IMG/VR virus record: IMGVR_UViG_3300042900_000549
Coordinates: 19,722-83,721 of that record
Origin: a virus
Reading direction: 5' to 3' (one strand)
Length of the DNA stretch: 64,000 nucleotides
The position numbers were made by a program, and so were the translations under genes. The notes beneath the pieces were generated by a model. That model was not told the origin of the DNA. It ran no database searches and saw only the letters and a program-made list of their open reading frames with translations. Within the stretch, counting starts at the first letter, position 1; each line of letters starts with the position of its first letter. Shown in pieces: positions 32,366 to 40,178 of the stretch.

Positions 32366-33892
32366 ATGAAAATCGAACAACTGATGCTTGCGCCCGTTGC
32401 TCTTGGTATGATTGCTCCCATTGCCGCAAATGCTGCAGAAATGAATCTTGTAGCAGTCAATCAATATGCCACCAGCGATCAGGTTACAAGTGTCACACAG
32501 TTCTCTGATGTTCGTCCAAGTGATTGGGCATATCAGGCACTTTCAAATCTTGTAGAACAATACGGTTGCGTTGCTGGTTATCCTAATGGCACCTTTAAAG
32601 GTGGTCAGGCAATGACCCGTTATGAGGCAGCAGCACTTCTGAATGCTTGCCTAGATCGTGTTACTGAAGTCACTGACGAACTCAAGAAACTTCTGAATGA
32701 ATTTCAGGGTGAACTTGCGATTCTTCGTGGTCGTGTAGATGGTCTAGAAGCAAAGGTGGGTGAACTGGAGGCAAATCAATTCTCTACCACCACCAAACTT
32801 CGTGGTGATACTCGTTGGGTTCTTGGCGGTATTTCCTACGGTGGAGACAGTAAGGACAACTACAAGAATCTTCGTGAATCTGTATCCTTTAATTATGATG
32901 TTCGTCTGAACTTTGATACTTCATTCACTGGTAAGGATCTACTTCGCACTCAACTTCGTGCTGGTAACTTTAGGGATAGTGCCTTTGGTGCCGCTCCTAC
33001 GCCTCTTACCAAACTAGATGCTGGATTTGAAGAGAACATCGGTAATGCTGATGGTGGTGATGTAGTTGCGATTAATCGTCTCTACTACAAGTTCCCTGTT
33101 GGCAAAGAGTTTACTGTTGTTGGTGGTCCAGTAGTTCGTCAGGATGATCTGCTTGCTGTGTGGCCTTCTGTATACACCTCTGATAAGATCCTGAAGGTCT
33201 TCCAGTTTGCCGGTGCTCCAGGTGCCTACAATCAGATCCTGGGTGGCGGTGCTGGTGCTTATTGGAAGAGGGGTGGTTGGTCTGTCGGTGCCGCTTATGT
33301 TGCCGGTAATGCTGACCAAGGTAATAGTGCAACTGGTGGTATTGCTAACGGGAACTCTGCTGCTTCTAGCACAGTTCAACTTGCATACACTGGAAAGAAC
33401 TGGAACCTGACTGGTGCTTACAACTACTCCAACTATGGTGTAAGTAATGCTGGTACTTCTTTTGAAACCAGTCTTCTTCCTAATGCAACTACTGGTGGTC
33501 AGACTAACTCTGTCTCTCTTGCTGGTTATTGGCAACCCATTAAGTCTGGATGGGCACCTTCTGTTTCCGCTGGTTGGGGTTACAATGCAATCGGTTATAA
33601 TGAAGGTGATGGTGTAACTTCTCAATCTTGGTACACTGGTCTGGTTTGGAAAGATGTGATTGCAAAGGGTAATGCTCTTGGTGTTGCAGTTGGTCAACCT
33701 ACCTTTGTTACTAATGTCGATAATGGAAACGCTAATGATGGTCAGTATGCTCTTGAGGCATACTACAAGATGCAGGTAACTGATAATATTTCAGTTACGC
33801 CAGCAATTTTCTATCTGTCTGCACCTCGTGGAGAGACTGATAAGAACCTGGATGCATTTGGTGCATTAGTGCAAACAACTTTCCGTTTTTGA
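32366..33892 (+). CDS. Cyanobacterial outer-membrane porin (SomA/OprB-like)
   Basis: A 508-residue protein starting MKIEQLMLAPVALG. A signal peptide ends ANA before AEMN. Residues about 40-100 are one SLH domain (FSDVRPSDWAYQALSNL, YPNGTFKGGQAMTRYEAAALL), followed by a coiled coil (ELAILRGRVDGLEAKVGEL) and a beta-barrel ending in Phe (TTFRF). This is the standard cyanobacterial major porin layout. The barrel would sit in the host outer membrane. Synonymous choice is noticeably more G+C-rich than the neighbouring glycan genes, consistent with recent host origin. Confidence 0.92.
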   Translation: MKIEQLMLAPVALGMIAPIAANAAEMNLVAVNQYATSDQVTSVTQFSDVRPSDWAYQALSNLVEQYGCVAGYPNGTFKGGQAMTRYEAAALLNACLDRVTEVTDELKKLLNEFQGELAILRGRVDGLEAKVGELEANQFSTTTKLRGDTRWVLGGISYGGDSKDNYKNLRESVSFNYDVRLNFDTSFTGKDLLRTQLRAGNFRDSAFGAAPTPLTKLDAGFEENIGNADGGDVVAINRLYYKFPVGKEFTVVGGPVVRQDDLLAVWPSVYTSDKILKVFQFAGAPGAYNQILGGGAGAYWKRGGWSVGAAYVAGNADQGNSATGGIANGNSAASSTVQLAYTGKNWNLTGAYNYSNYGVSNAGTSFETSLLPNATTGGQTNSVSLAGYWQPIKSGWAPSVSAGWGYNAIGYNEGDGVTSQSWYTGLVWKDVIAKGNALGVAVGQPTFVTNVDNGNANDGQYALEAYYKMQVTDNISVTPAIFYLSAPRGETDKNLDAFGALVQTTFRF

Positions 33893-33895
33893 GGT

Positions 33896-33903
33896 TATAA
33901 ATA
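33896..33903 (+). promoter_or_regulatory. Late-type box TATAAATA
   Basis: Exact box four bases after the porin stop; a second copy lies at 33969. Confidence 0.5.
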
Positions 33904-33942
33904 AAATCACCTGACTTGTTGGCGCTTTTCAGGTAAAGATTG

Positions 33943-33965
33943 GGGGGCAGTAATGCCCTCTTTTC
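33943..33965 (+). terminator. Terminator after porin
   Basis: A six-pair stem GGGGGC/GCCCTC with one wobble and a six-base loop, followed by TTTTC. Confidence 0.7.
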
Positions 33966-33968
33966 TTG

Positions 33969-33976
33969 TATAAATA
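33969..33976 (+). promoter_or_regulatory. Late promoter TATAAATA
   Basis: Exact late box 28 bases before the endonuclease-like gene at 34004. Confidence 0.7.
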
Positions 33977-34003
33977 GTTTCGCCAACAAGTTAGAGAATA
34001 ACA

Positions 34004-34720
34004 ATGACTTCACAAAGTCCAAGAATTTACACATATAAAATCACATTTGAAGAAGTTCCTTATTATTACTATGGGGTTCATAAGGAACAAGGATTTGATG
34101 AAGAGTATTGGGGAACTCCCGTAACAAACCGCTGGTGTTGGGAATTTTATACTCCAGAGAAACAAATATTGGAACTATTTGAATATAGTGATGAAGGTTG
34201 GATAGAAGCGCAAGAAGTTGAAAAAAGAATAATTAAACCAATCCTTAATAATAAATGGTGCCTTAATGAAAATTGTAAAGGGATAATTTCTATAGAAGGA
34301 TGTAAAAAAGGTGGGAGGATTATGGGAAACTATCTTTATAAAAATGGATTAGGTATTCACGCATTAACAAAAGAACAGCAGATTGAAAATGGAAAGAAGG
34401 GAAATAAGGAGGGTAAAAGAAGAAGTGGAAAAAATGCATATCTTATGAAAACTGGAATTCACGCTTTTACTGCCGAAGAAAAAAAAGAACTTGGAAGAAA
34501 GAGTGGTCGTATTAATTTTGAGATGGGACTTGGAATTCATTCTTTAACCCCAGAGCAAAGAGTTGAAAATGGAAAAAAGGGTGGAAAAATTGCAGGAAGA
34601 ATAGTTTCCTCTCAAAGATGGAGATGTTTAGTGACCGGATATATTGCTGCCGCTGGTCCGCTAGCATCTTATCAAAAAGCAAGAGGTATTGATAAGAGTT
34701 TAAGAGAAAGATTGTCTTAA
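34004..34720 (+). CDS. Homing-endonuclease-like protein with NUMOD-type repeats
   Basis: A 238-residue protein. The N-terminus (YTYKITFEEVPYYYYGVH, then GTPVTNRW) is a GIY-YIG-like nuclease fragment. The C-terminal part carries three copies of a DNA-binding module of about 21 residues, GLGIHALTKEQQIENGKKG, TGIHAFTAEEKKELGRKSG and GLGIHSLTPEQRVENGKKGG, like NUMOD3. It has a late promoter and is inserted between porin and pstS. Its stop lies within the Pho-box-like site of pstS. Activity unknown. Confidence 0.72.
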   Translation: MTSQSPRIYTYKITFEEVPYYYYGVHKEQGFDEEYWGTPVTNRWCWEFYTPEKQILELFEYSDEGWIEAQEVEKRIIKPILNNKWCLNENCKGIISIEGCKKGGRIMGNYLYKNGLGIHALTKEQQIENGKKGNKEGKRRSGKNAYLMKTGIHAFTAEEKKELGRKSGRINFEMGLGIHSLTPEQRVENGKKGGKIAGRIVSSQRWRCLVTGYIAAAGPLASYQKARGIDKSLRERLS

Positions 34721-34760
34721 CCAAATCTTAGTTGACTCCAAACTTTATTTGCGATAGACT
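34716..34760 (+). promoter_or_regulatory. pstS promoter with Pho-box-like site
   Basis: CTTAACCA (34716-34723), three bases, CTTAGTTG (34727-34734). The first half fits the cyanobacterial Pho-box repeat YTTAAYYW exactly; the second matches six of eight. A sigma70-like TTGACT-17-TAGACT (34732-34760) overlaps it. Host PhoB control of phage pstS is known in marine cyanophages; here it is inferred from the site. Confidence 0.6.
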
Positions 34761-34794
34761 GTTTATGAAGTTTATTTTATCTTCAAAATTTTTT

Positions 34795-35763
34795 ATGAAA
34801 ATTAAAAATCTATTTGCTATTGGTCTAATTGTTGCTACCCCGGTTGCGGCAATTGCGGGGACTACTCTAAACGGTGCGGGAGCCTCCTTTCCATTTTCCA
34901 TCTACAGTAGATGGTTTAATGATTATGCACGAACTTCTGGGAATAGGGTTAATTATCAGTCCGTTGGTTCTGGTGCTGGTGTTCGTCAATTCATTGCGGG
35001 AACTGTTGATTTCGCAGCATCCGACGAACCAATCAAATCCTCCGAAGCCGCCAAAGTAAAGCGTGGAGTTGTTCAAATTCCAATGGTTGGAGGTACGATT
35101 GCAATTGCTTACAATAAACCCGGTTGTACTCTTAAACTGACTCAACAACAAACCGTAGATGTATTTCTCAGTAAGATTAATGACTGGAAGCAACTCAAGT
35201 GTGCTCCCGGTAAAATCACTACAGTTCATCGTTCTGATGGTTCCGGCACTACATTCGCCTTCACTAACTCCCTAGAAGCATTCTCATCCTCTTGGACCCC
35301 AGGTGTAGGCAAGAGTGTTAAATGGCCTGTAGGGGTTGGAGGAAAGGGTAATGAGGGTGTTTCGGGTATCATCAAGAATACTCCTGGTTCTCTTGGTTAT
35401 GTCTCTTATTCCTTTGTGAAGTCTCAAAATCTTCAAGTAGCGCAACTTCAAAATAAATCTGGAAAGTTTGTTCCTCCAAATGCATCAAGTGGTTCTGCTG
35501 CTCTAAATCAAATTAAACTGGATTCAAATCTTGCTGGAGAAAATCCAAACCCATCAGGTGTGAATTCTTATCCAATTTCAACCCTAACTTGGGTTCTTGC
35601 TTATAAGAATGGGAATGGTGCAAAGACTGATGAAATTCGTGGAGTTCTGAACTATGCTTTGGGTTCTAAAGCACAAATGATTGCTGATGATTTGGGTTAT
35701 GTTCCTTTGAGTGGTAGTGTTCTGAATAAGGCACGACTTGCAGTGAATCGTATCAGCAAGTGA
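34795..35763 (+). CDS. pstS: PstS phosphate-binding protein
   Basis: Periplasmic phosphate-binding protein feeding the host Pst ABC transporter. A signal peptide MKIKNLFAIGLIVATPVAA is cut near AIAG. The phosphate-site motifs include GAGASFPFSIYSRW, SVGSGAGVRQF, DFAASDEPI and HRSDGSGTTF. An in-frame ATG at 34765 would lie at the predicted transcription start, so 34795 is chosen (322 residues). Expressed during infection, it should raise phosphate uptake under starvation. Confidence 0.95.
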   Translation: MKIKNLFAIGLIVATPVAAIAGTTLNGAGASFPFSIYSRWFNDYARTSGNRVNYQSVGSGAGVRQFIAGTVDFAASDEPIKSSEAAKVKRGVVQIPMVGGTIAIAYNKPGCTLKLTQQQTVDVFLSKINDWKQLKCAPGKITTVHRSDGSGTTFAFTNSLEAFSSSWTPGVGKSVKWPVGVGGKGNEGVSGIIKNTPGSLGYVSYSFVKSQNLQVAQLQNKSGKFVPPNASSGSAALNQIKLDSNLAGENPNPSGVNSYPISTLTWVLAYKNGNGAKTDEIRGVLNYALGSKAQMIADDLGYVPLSGSVLNKARLAVNRISK

Positions 35764-35807
35764 TCTAAGAACAGTTAGGAAACTGGCACATTACGGTTTC
35801 CCAATGC

Positions 35808-35836
35808 TTGACTTCAAACAAAATTTCATATATAAT
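35808..35836 (+). promoter_or_regulatory. Sigma70-like promoter of hli operon
   Basis: TTGACT, 17-bp spacer, TATAAT at 35831-35836, 25 bases before the hli ATG. Confidence 0.8.
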
Positions 35837-35860
35837 GACATAGTTCTTTATAAGACTACA

Positions 35861-36070
35861 ATGACCGTTACGACCAATGAGCACGGACAGCAAAACCTGT
35901 TCGCAAAGGAACCTGAGATGTATGTGTCTCCAACAGATGCAGAGCGTTATGCACTTGAGACTTATGCTGAAAAAGCAGAAAAAATGAATGGAAAATTTGC
36001 TATGTTAGGATTTGTTGCCGCAGTTGTTTCTTATGCACTCACCGGGAATCTCTTCTTTGGTGTAATCTGA
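35861..36070 (+). CDS. hli: High-light-inducible protein
   Basis: A 69-residue protein with the one-helix chlorophyll-binding signature ETYAEKAEKMNGKFAMLGF (ExxNGRxAMxGF type), followed by a membrane helix ending GNLFFGVI. Hli proteins protect photosystem II from excess light. The ATG at 35861 is preferred to 35804 because the promoter's -10 is at 35831. Its stop overlaps the next ATG. Confidence 0.93.
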   Translation: MTVTTNEHGQQNLFAKEPEMYVSPTDAERYALETYAEKAEKMNGKFAMLGFVAAVVSYALTGNLFFGVI

Positions 36071-36156
36071 TGAACGAACTCATTTTTACCGTAACGAGCA
36101 TTTCTTTTCTTGTGCTTCTGGCACACTCTATCAATCAACTTTCCGACACTTACTAA
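36070..36156 (+). CDS. Small membrane peptide between hli genes
   Basis: A 28-residue peptide, MNELIFTVTSISFLVLLAHS and eight more residues. One hydrophobic span. It overlaps the hli stop (TGATG) and lies just before a second hli gene. Size and topology resemble small photosystem subunits, but I cannot match it to one. Confidence 0.55.
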   Translation: MNELIFTVTSISFLVLLAHSINQLSDTY

Positions 36157-36168
36157 GGAGAAACAAAA

Positions 36169-36288
36169 ATGAAATTTGGATTTACGCCCGAGGCAGAAAT
36201 TTTAAATGGCAGACTTGCTATGTTAGGATTTGTAATTGCCGTTGGTACTTATCTCACTACCGGGCAATTGCTTCCCGGAGTATGGTGA
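36169..36288 (+). CDS. hli: Short high-light-inducible protein
   Basis: A 39-residue Hli: MKFGFTPEAEILNGRLAMLG then a membrane helix. The ExLNGRLAMLGF motif is complete, so chlorophyll binding is likely despite the small size. AAGGAG is a good ribosome site. The end overlaps another tiny ORF. Confidence 0.9.
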   Translation: MKFGFTPEAEILNGRLAMLGFVIAVGTYLTTGQLLPGVW

Positions 36289-36371
36289 CTTCTGATATTA
36301 TCCCAATATTCTGTGGAATATTTGTATCATCAATCGCTCTGACTGTATTGAAATTCTCAAATAAAAAATAA
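36282..36371 (+). CDS. Small membrane peptide after hli
   Basis: A 29-residue peptide: MVTSDIIPIFCGIFVSSIAL, then LTVLKFSNKK. One membrane span with a basic C-terminus. It overlaps the hli stop by seven bases and is followed by the operon terminator, so it is the fourth gene of a miniature photosynthesis operon. Identity unknown. Confidence 0.55.
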   Translation: MVTSDIIPIFCGIFVSSIALTVLKFSNKK

Positions 36372-36383
36372 CAATATCAATGT

Positions 36384-36416
36384 ACTCCTCCTAAATATTG
36401 GGAGGAGTTTTTTTTT
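36384..36416 (+). terminator. Terminator of hli operon
   Basis: Perfect eight-base stem ACTCCTCC/GGAGGAGT with a nine-base loop and eight or more Ts. Confidence 0.9.
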
Positions 36417-36421
36417 ATTAT

Positions 36422-36577
36422 ATGCCTAGGGGTCAGATCACAAAGGATCATTTTAAGGTTTTGATTCTTGAGCAAAAAAATAAAGTACAACATGAATCTT
36501 ATAGAGATGAGTATAAGAATTTAGTACATAAACACCTTAATGAACTTATAGATAGATTAGAAGAATTCCGGTATTAA
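36422..36577 (+). CDS. Small conserved cyanophage protein
   Basis: A 51-residue basic helical protein (MPRGQITKDHFKVLILEQKN...), ending LNELIDRLEEFRY. I recall short proteins of the form 'MPrGqltKde...' in many T4-like cyanophages. It ends one base before the peptidase gene. Function unknown. Confidence 0.6.
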   Translation: MPRGQITKDHFKVLILEQKNKVQHESYRDEYKNLVHKHLNELIDRLEEFRY

Positions 36578-36578
36578 A

Positions 36579-37274
36579 ATGCAAATAGATATACATAACT
36601 TTTTTCTGCATTATGACCCAAAGAATCCAAAACACGTTGCAGCAGTAGAGAAACTTGAAAAGGATTTGGAACAAAAGCAACCAGATTTAATTCAAGATAA
36701 TTCTGGATGGGTAGAAATATTCAGAGAAAAAGCACCAGTTCCTGCACAGACAGGAGTTCTATCAGTTCCATATTACCCACAAACTGATAATTACAGAGAT
36801 GCTAACCGTACTTGTAACAGTTCTAGTTGTGCTATGTGTCTTGAATATCTTAAACCAGGCACGTTAAAGGGAGTAAAAGGTGACGATGCTTACGTTCAAA
36901 AAGTATTCGCAATTGGTGATTCAACAGACCATACAGTTCAAACCAAAGTTCTTGAGAGCTATGGTGTTAAGTCGCAGTTTAGTTACAATCTTTCTTTTGC
37001 TGATATTGATAAGAGTTTATCTGCTGGAAAACCTGTTGTTATTGGTATTCTGCACAGGGGGTCTCTTTCTTCACCTACTGGGGGGCACATGATTGTAGTC
37101 ATCGGCAAGAAAGGTAGTGACTATGTGGTGAATGACCCCTACGGCAGTCTTAACGACGGTTACACGGGCGCGGTGACCAATGGTAAGGGAGCAGTGTATA
37201 AAAAATCTGAACTTACTTACAGGTGGTTGGAGAATGGTAAGGATAAAACAGGTTGGGGAAGAATCTTTAAATGA
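36579..37274 (+). CDS. C39-like cysteine peptidase
   Basis: A 231-residue protein. VPYYPQTDNYRDANRTCNSS starts the Peptidase_C39-like fold; the catalytic Cys is in CNSSSCAM. GGHMIVVIGKKG supplies the His and VNDPYGS the Asp/Asn. Such domains cut peptides and are found in phage cell-wall enzymes. It overlaps the GH24 lysozyme by four bases, so the two may act together on peptidoglycan. Confidence 0.8.
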   Translation: MQIDIHNFFLHYDPKNPKHVAAVEKLEKDLEQKQPDLIQDNSGWVEIFREKAPVPAQTGVLSVPYYPQTDNYRDANRTCNSSSCAMCLEYLKPGTLKGVKGDDAYVQKVFAIGDSTDHTVQTKVLESYGVKSQFSYNLSFADIDKSLSAGKPVVIGILHRGSLSSPTGGHMIVVIGKKGSDYVVNDPYGSLNDGYTGAVTNGKGAVYKKSELTYRWLENGKDKTGWGRIFK

Positions 37275-37732
37275 CTTTAAAGGCAGGAATAGATTTAATT
37301 AAAAAGTTTGAGGGATGTCATCTTAAATCATATCCAGACCCACTATCTGGGGGTCTTCCAATCACTATTGGTTGGGGATCTACTCGTAAGAAAGATGGGT
37401 CTTCATTTAAACTTGGTGACACCATTACTCAAAAGGAAGCAGATGAATTGTTGATTGCTCAATGTGAGAATCAGTTCTTACCATCACTTTCTAAAATCCC
37501 ATATTGGAGAGAAATGAATGACAATCAACGCGGAGCACTTTTATCCTTTGCTTACAATCTCGGTGCTGGCTTTTACGGCGGAAGTGGGTTTAATAGTATC
37601 ACTCGTAACCTTCGTGAAAAAAATTGGGCAGCAATCCCAAAAACATTAGAGATGTATCGCAATCCTGGCAGCAATGTTGAGGTAGGATTATTGAGACGCA
37701 GAAAAGCAGAAGGTAAATTATGGTCAACCTAA
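37271..37732 (+). CDS. GH24 lysozyme (muramidase)
   Basis: A 153-residue T4-lysozyme-type enzyme. LIKKFEGCHLKSYPDP contains the catalytic Glu (residue 14) and Asp, and TIGWGST the Thr of the triad. NLGAGFYGGSGF and RRRKAEGKLW complete the fold. No signal peptide is seen, so export would need a holin or other route. It overlaps the minus-strand nuclease by nine bases at the 3' end. Confidence 0.92.
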   Translation: MTLKAGIDLIKKFEGCHLKSYPDPLSGGLPITIGWGSTRKKDGSSFKLGDTITQKEADELLIAQCENQFLPSLSKIPYWREMNDNQRGALLSFAYNLGAGFYGGSGFNSITRNLREKNWAAIPKTLEMYRNPGSNVEVGLLRRRKAEGKLWST

Positions 37733-38065
37733 GTAAGGTCCCGCAATTCCATCATTCAACATTCTTTCATTGATCGTAACAGGATCTCCAACACAATAAA
37801 GAGTTCCCAAAAATCTTCCATACTTATCTTCTTTGGAAGTTTCAATAATCCACTCTCCTTCACGGGAGAGTTCTTTTTTTAGCCATTCTTTTGCTGCCAG
37901 ACCTTTTACCTTCTCCACTGTATCGGTGGTTCTGGTTTCAGCAGCATCAATACCATTAAGTCTAACTCTATGAGATATTGTAATACCAAAACCTAAATCG
38001 ATATCAACATCAATAGTATCACCATCAACTATTTTTTTGATGGCCTTGATCTTATAACTATACAT
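37724..38065 (-). CDS. SNase-type nuclease
   Basis: A 113-residue staphylococcal-nuclease homologue: VDGDTIDVDIDLGFG, HRVRLNGIDAAE and EDKYGRFLGTLY contain the calcium-site Asp, Arg and Glu. No signal peptide, so it probably acts inside the cell, for example on host DNA or RNA. It is transcribed towards the lysozyme. A GGAGG ribosome site lies upstream within the neighbouring ORF. Confidence 0.88.
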   Translation of the reverse strand: MYSYKIKAIKKIVDGDTIDVDIDLGFGITISHRVRLNGIDAAETRTTDTVEKVKGLAAKEWLKKELSREGEWIIETSKEDKYGRFLGTLYCVGDPVTINERMLNDGIAGPYLG

Positions 38066-38213
38066 TTTTACCTCCTTTTTTCCAAATTCTACGAATTGCT
38101 GAACGAACTTCTGGTGCTTGCTGTTTTATTTTGATGTTTCGGTTCTCATTGAAGAAACCATCATTAGTCAGTAATCTAATGAGTATGAGTATCGGAAGAA
38201 TTATTTTCGTCAT
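38058..38213 (-). CDS. Small membrane protein
   Basis: A 51-residue peptide starting MTKIILPILILIRLL, one hydrophobic span and a long basic tail (VRSAIRRIWKKGGKNV). An upstream TTG at 38255 gives a longer reading but is not needed. Overlaps the SNase gene by eight bases. Unknown function. Confidence 0.5.
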   Translation of the reverse strand: MTKIILPILILIRLLTNDGFFNENRNIKIKQQAPEVRSAIRRIWKKGGKNV

Positions 38214-38304
38214 TATCCCAGTTAAGAATTTTGTAAATGCACCATAGGGATCCAATCAGTCCAATACCTAATAGTATATTTACACTCCATACTGGGTCAG
38301 TCAT
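38176..38304 (-). CDS. Small membrane protein
   Basis: A 42-residue peptide: MTDPVWSVNILLGIGLIGSL then WCIYKILNWDNDENN and a His/Thr-rich end. One membrane span. It overlaps its neighbours on both sides in other frames, as in a compact operon. Unknown function. Confidence 0.5.
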   Translation of the reverse strand: MTDPVWSVNILLGIGLIGSLWCIYKILNWDNDENNSSDTHTH

Positions 38305-38495
38305 AATCTTCCTTCTGTTTTATGTATCCATTCCTTCAACTCAGCAACATATTTTCTAAGTTCCTGTGCCTTATTTAGATGCCATTCATCACCACTCTTG
38401 AAGTACTCCTGAGTATGATTATCTATTGCCTTCAGAATATTGTGTATGGGAGTATTCCAATGCTCTCTATGGGGAGTATTCCATTCCCGTGGCAT
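38301..38495 (-). CDS. Small conserved cyanophage protein
   Basis: A 64-residue protein (MPREWNTPHREHWNTPIHNI ...) with a helical second half (ELRKYVAELKEWIHKTEGRL). First gene of the four-gene minus-strand block ending with the SNase. Unknown function. Confidence 0.6.
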   Translation of the reverse strand: MPREWNTPHREHWNTPIHNILKAIDNHTQEYFKSGDEWHLNKAQELRKYVAELKEWIHKTEGRL

Positions 38496-38584
38496 TTTTT
38501 GGGAAGCAGTTTGAAGTATTTAGATTAGTGAAATCCACAATTGGTCCAGAAAAAAATAAACGACGAGATATTTGAGAAAAGGGG

Positions 38585-38613
38585 TTGACAGCAGGTTCTG
38601 ATGGTGCTATGAT
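38585..38613 (+). promoter_or_regulatory. psbA promoter
   Basis: TTGACA, 17-bp spacer, TATGAT at 38608-38613. The -10 runs into ATAAATA (38612-38618), and a second ATAAATA lies at 38675, so psbA may have both early and late promoters. Confidence 0.8.
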
Positions 38614-38766
38614 AAATACATAAGCAAGTCAGGGAATCCTCACATTGCTCCCGTGCTTACCGAGACTTTGCACGATAAATACGTCTCTCATATCTTCTCT
38701 AGGGGTGAGAAGAAATACTGATCCTATTCGTCTCCCTACGAATTATTACTTAACCCTTTTTTACAA
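38614..38766 (+). other. psbA leader
   Basis: About 150 bases of untranslated leader. CTTCTC (38694-38699) pairs with GAGAAG (38707-38712). No strong ribosome site precedes the psbA ATG. The leader is long for a phage gene, which suggests regulation. Confidence 0.5.
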
Positions 38767-40086
38767 ATGACTGCTACAATTGCTACACGCTCTAATACTA
38801 ATCTATGGAATGATTTCTGTTCCTGGATTACTTCAACGAATAACAGGTTATATGTTGGGTGGTTCGGAGTCCTTATGATTCCCTGCCTTCTCGCAGCGAC
38901 TACTTGCTTCATTATTGCTTTTATTGGTGCTCCCCCTGTTGATATTGATGGGATCAGAGAACCAGTTGCTGGGTCTCTTATGTACGGAAACAACATCATC
39001 TCTGGTGCCGTTGTTCCTTCTTCTAATGCTATCGGACTTCACTTTTATCCTATCTGGGAAGCAGCAAGTCTTGATGAATGGCTCTATAATGGTGGTCCTT
39101 TTCAACTTGTTGTATTTCACTTCCTCATCGGCATTTATGCTTATATGGGTCGTGAATGGGAACTCTCCTATCGTCTAGGAATGCGTCCCTGGATTATGGT
39201 TGCTTACAGTGCTCCTGTTGCTGCTGCTACTGCCGTATTCCTAGTCTATCCCTTTGGTCAAGGTTCTTTCTCTGATGCTATGCCTCTTGGAATTTCTGGA
39301 ACCTTTAATTATATGCTTGTCTTCCAGGCAGAACATAACATCCTTATGCACCCCTTTCACATGTTAGGCGTCGCAGGTGTCTTCGGCGGATCACTTTTTA
39401 GCGCCATGCACGGTTCACTGGTGACTTCTTCACTGGTTCGTGAGACTACTGAAACTGAATCCCAAAACTACGGATATAAGTTCGGTCAAGAAGAAGAGAC
39501 TTACAACATTGTTGCTGCACACGGTTACTTCGGTCGTCTTATTTTCCAATATGCGTCTTTCAATAACTCACGCAGTCTCCACTTCTTTCTGGCTGCCTGG
39601 CCAGTAGTTGGTATTTGGTTTACTGCTCTTGGCGTAAGCACAATGGCATTTAATCTGAACGGTTTTAATTTTAACCAGTCCATCGTTGATAGTCAAAACC
39701 GAGTAGTTCCTACTTGGGCGGACATTTTAACACGAGCAGGATTGGGTATGGAAGTGATGCACGAAAGGAACGCACATTAGTAAAATAGTGTCCTTACTGA
39801 GAAATTGGTAAGTGTAAATCGGATGAATTGCTGGAAACCCTCCAAATATAAGGGCAATCAGCATCCAAGTCTCAGATACATCTGAGAAAGGTTCAACGAC
39901 TACCTGAGGGATATAGTTCCCTTAATAACAGGCAAGAGCGTCCGACACCTAAGTTCTAATAGAATACGGTGATGATATAGTCTTCTCCATAAGAATGGTA
40001 AACTTATGGGTCCAGAGAACTTTCCTTTAGATCTTGCATTTTTAGAATCAACCCCAGTTGCTCTAACGGCACCTACAGTAGGTTGA
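38767..40086 (+). CDS. psbA: Photosystem II D1 protein, intron-split
   Basis: Two exons, 38767-39777 and 40018-40086, joined give a 359-residue D1, the normal length. Exon 1 ends ...[13 protein letters not shown]; exon 2 supplies [19 protein letters not shown] and the end, with the expected C-terminal processing site near Leu-Ala. Without splicing, translation would stop at TAG immediately after exon 1. D1 turns over rapidly in light; phage copies keep photosystem II working during infection. Its own promoter and terminator make it a separate unit. Confidence 0.95.
39778..40017 (+). ncRNA. Group I intron in psbA
   Basis: A 240-nt self-splicing intron without an ORF. The exon ends in T and the intron in G, as required. 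Core elements are visible: P-like AATTGCTGGAAACCC, Q-like CAATCAGCATCCAAG, R-like GTTCAACGACTACC and S-like GATGATATAGTC, with GACTA of R pairing TAGTC of S (P7). Similar short introns are known in psbA of some cyanophages such as S-PM2. The insertion lies in the highly conserved C-terminal region. Confidence 0.9.
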
Positions 40087-40116
40087 TATAACTTCCAACT
40101 AATGGTATAATATTGA

Positions 40117-40141
40117 GGAACTCTTCGGGGTTCCTTTTTTG
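40117..40141 (+). terminator. psbA terminator
   Basis: GGAACTC/GGGTTCC stem closed by a TTCG tetraloop, then six Ts. It abuts a late promoter. Confidence 0.92.
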
Positions 40142-40149
40142 TATAAATA
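40142..40149 (+). promoter_or_regulatory. Late promoter TATAAATA
   Basis: Exact late box 37 bases before the endonuclease gene, fused to the psbA terminator. Confidence 0.7.
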
Positions 40150-40178
40150 ACTATAGCACTAACTTTGGATTAGAAGTA

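Larger units (their letters stand above)
33914..33991 (+). repeat. 11-bp inverted repeat around terminator and late box
   Basis: ACTTGTTGGCG at 33914-33924 is exactly complementary to 33981-33991. The enclosed 56 bases hold the porin terminator and a late promoter. A competing stem pairs ACCTGA (33909-33914) with TCAGGT (33929-33934). Confidence 0.6.

Noticed and set aside
33014-33697. 227-codon minus-strand frame inside the porin gene
   Set aside because: Antisense shadow of a G+C-richer host-derived gene; no start signal and composition rich in Ser, Thr and Ile without domains.
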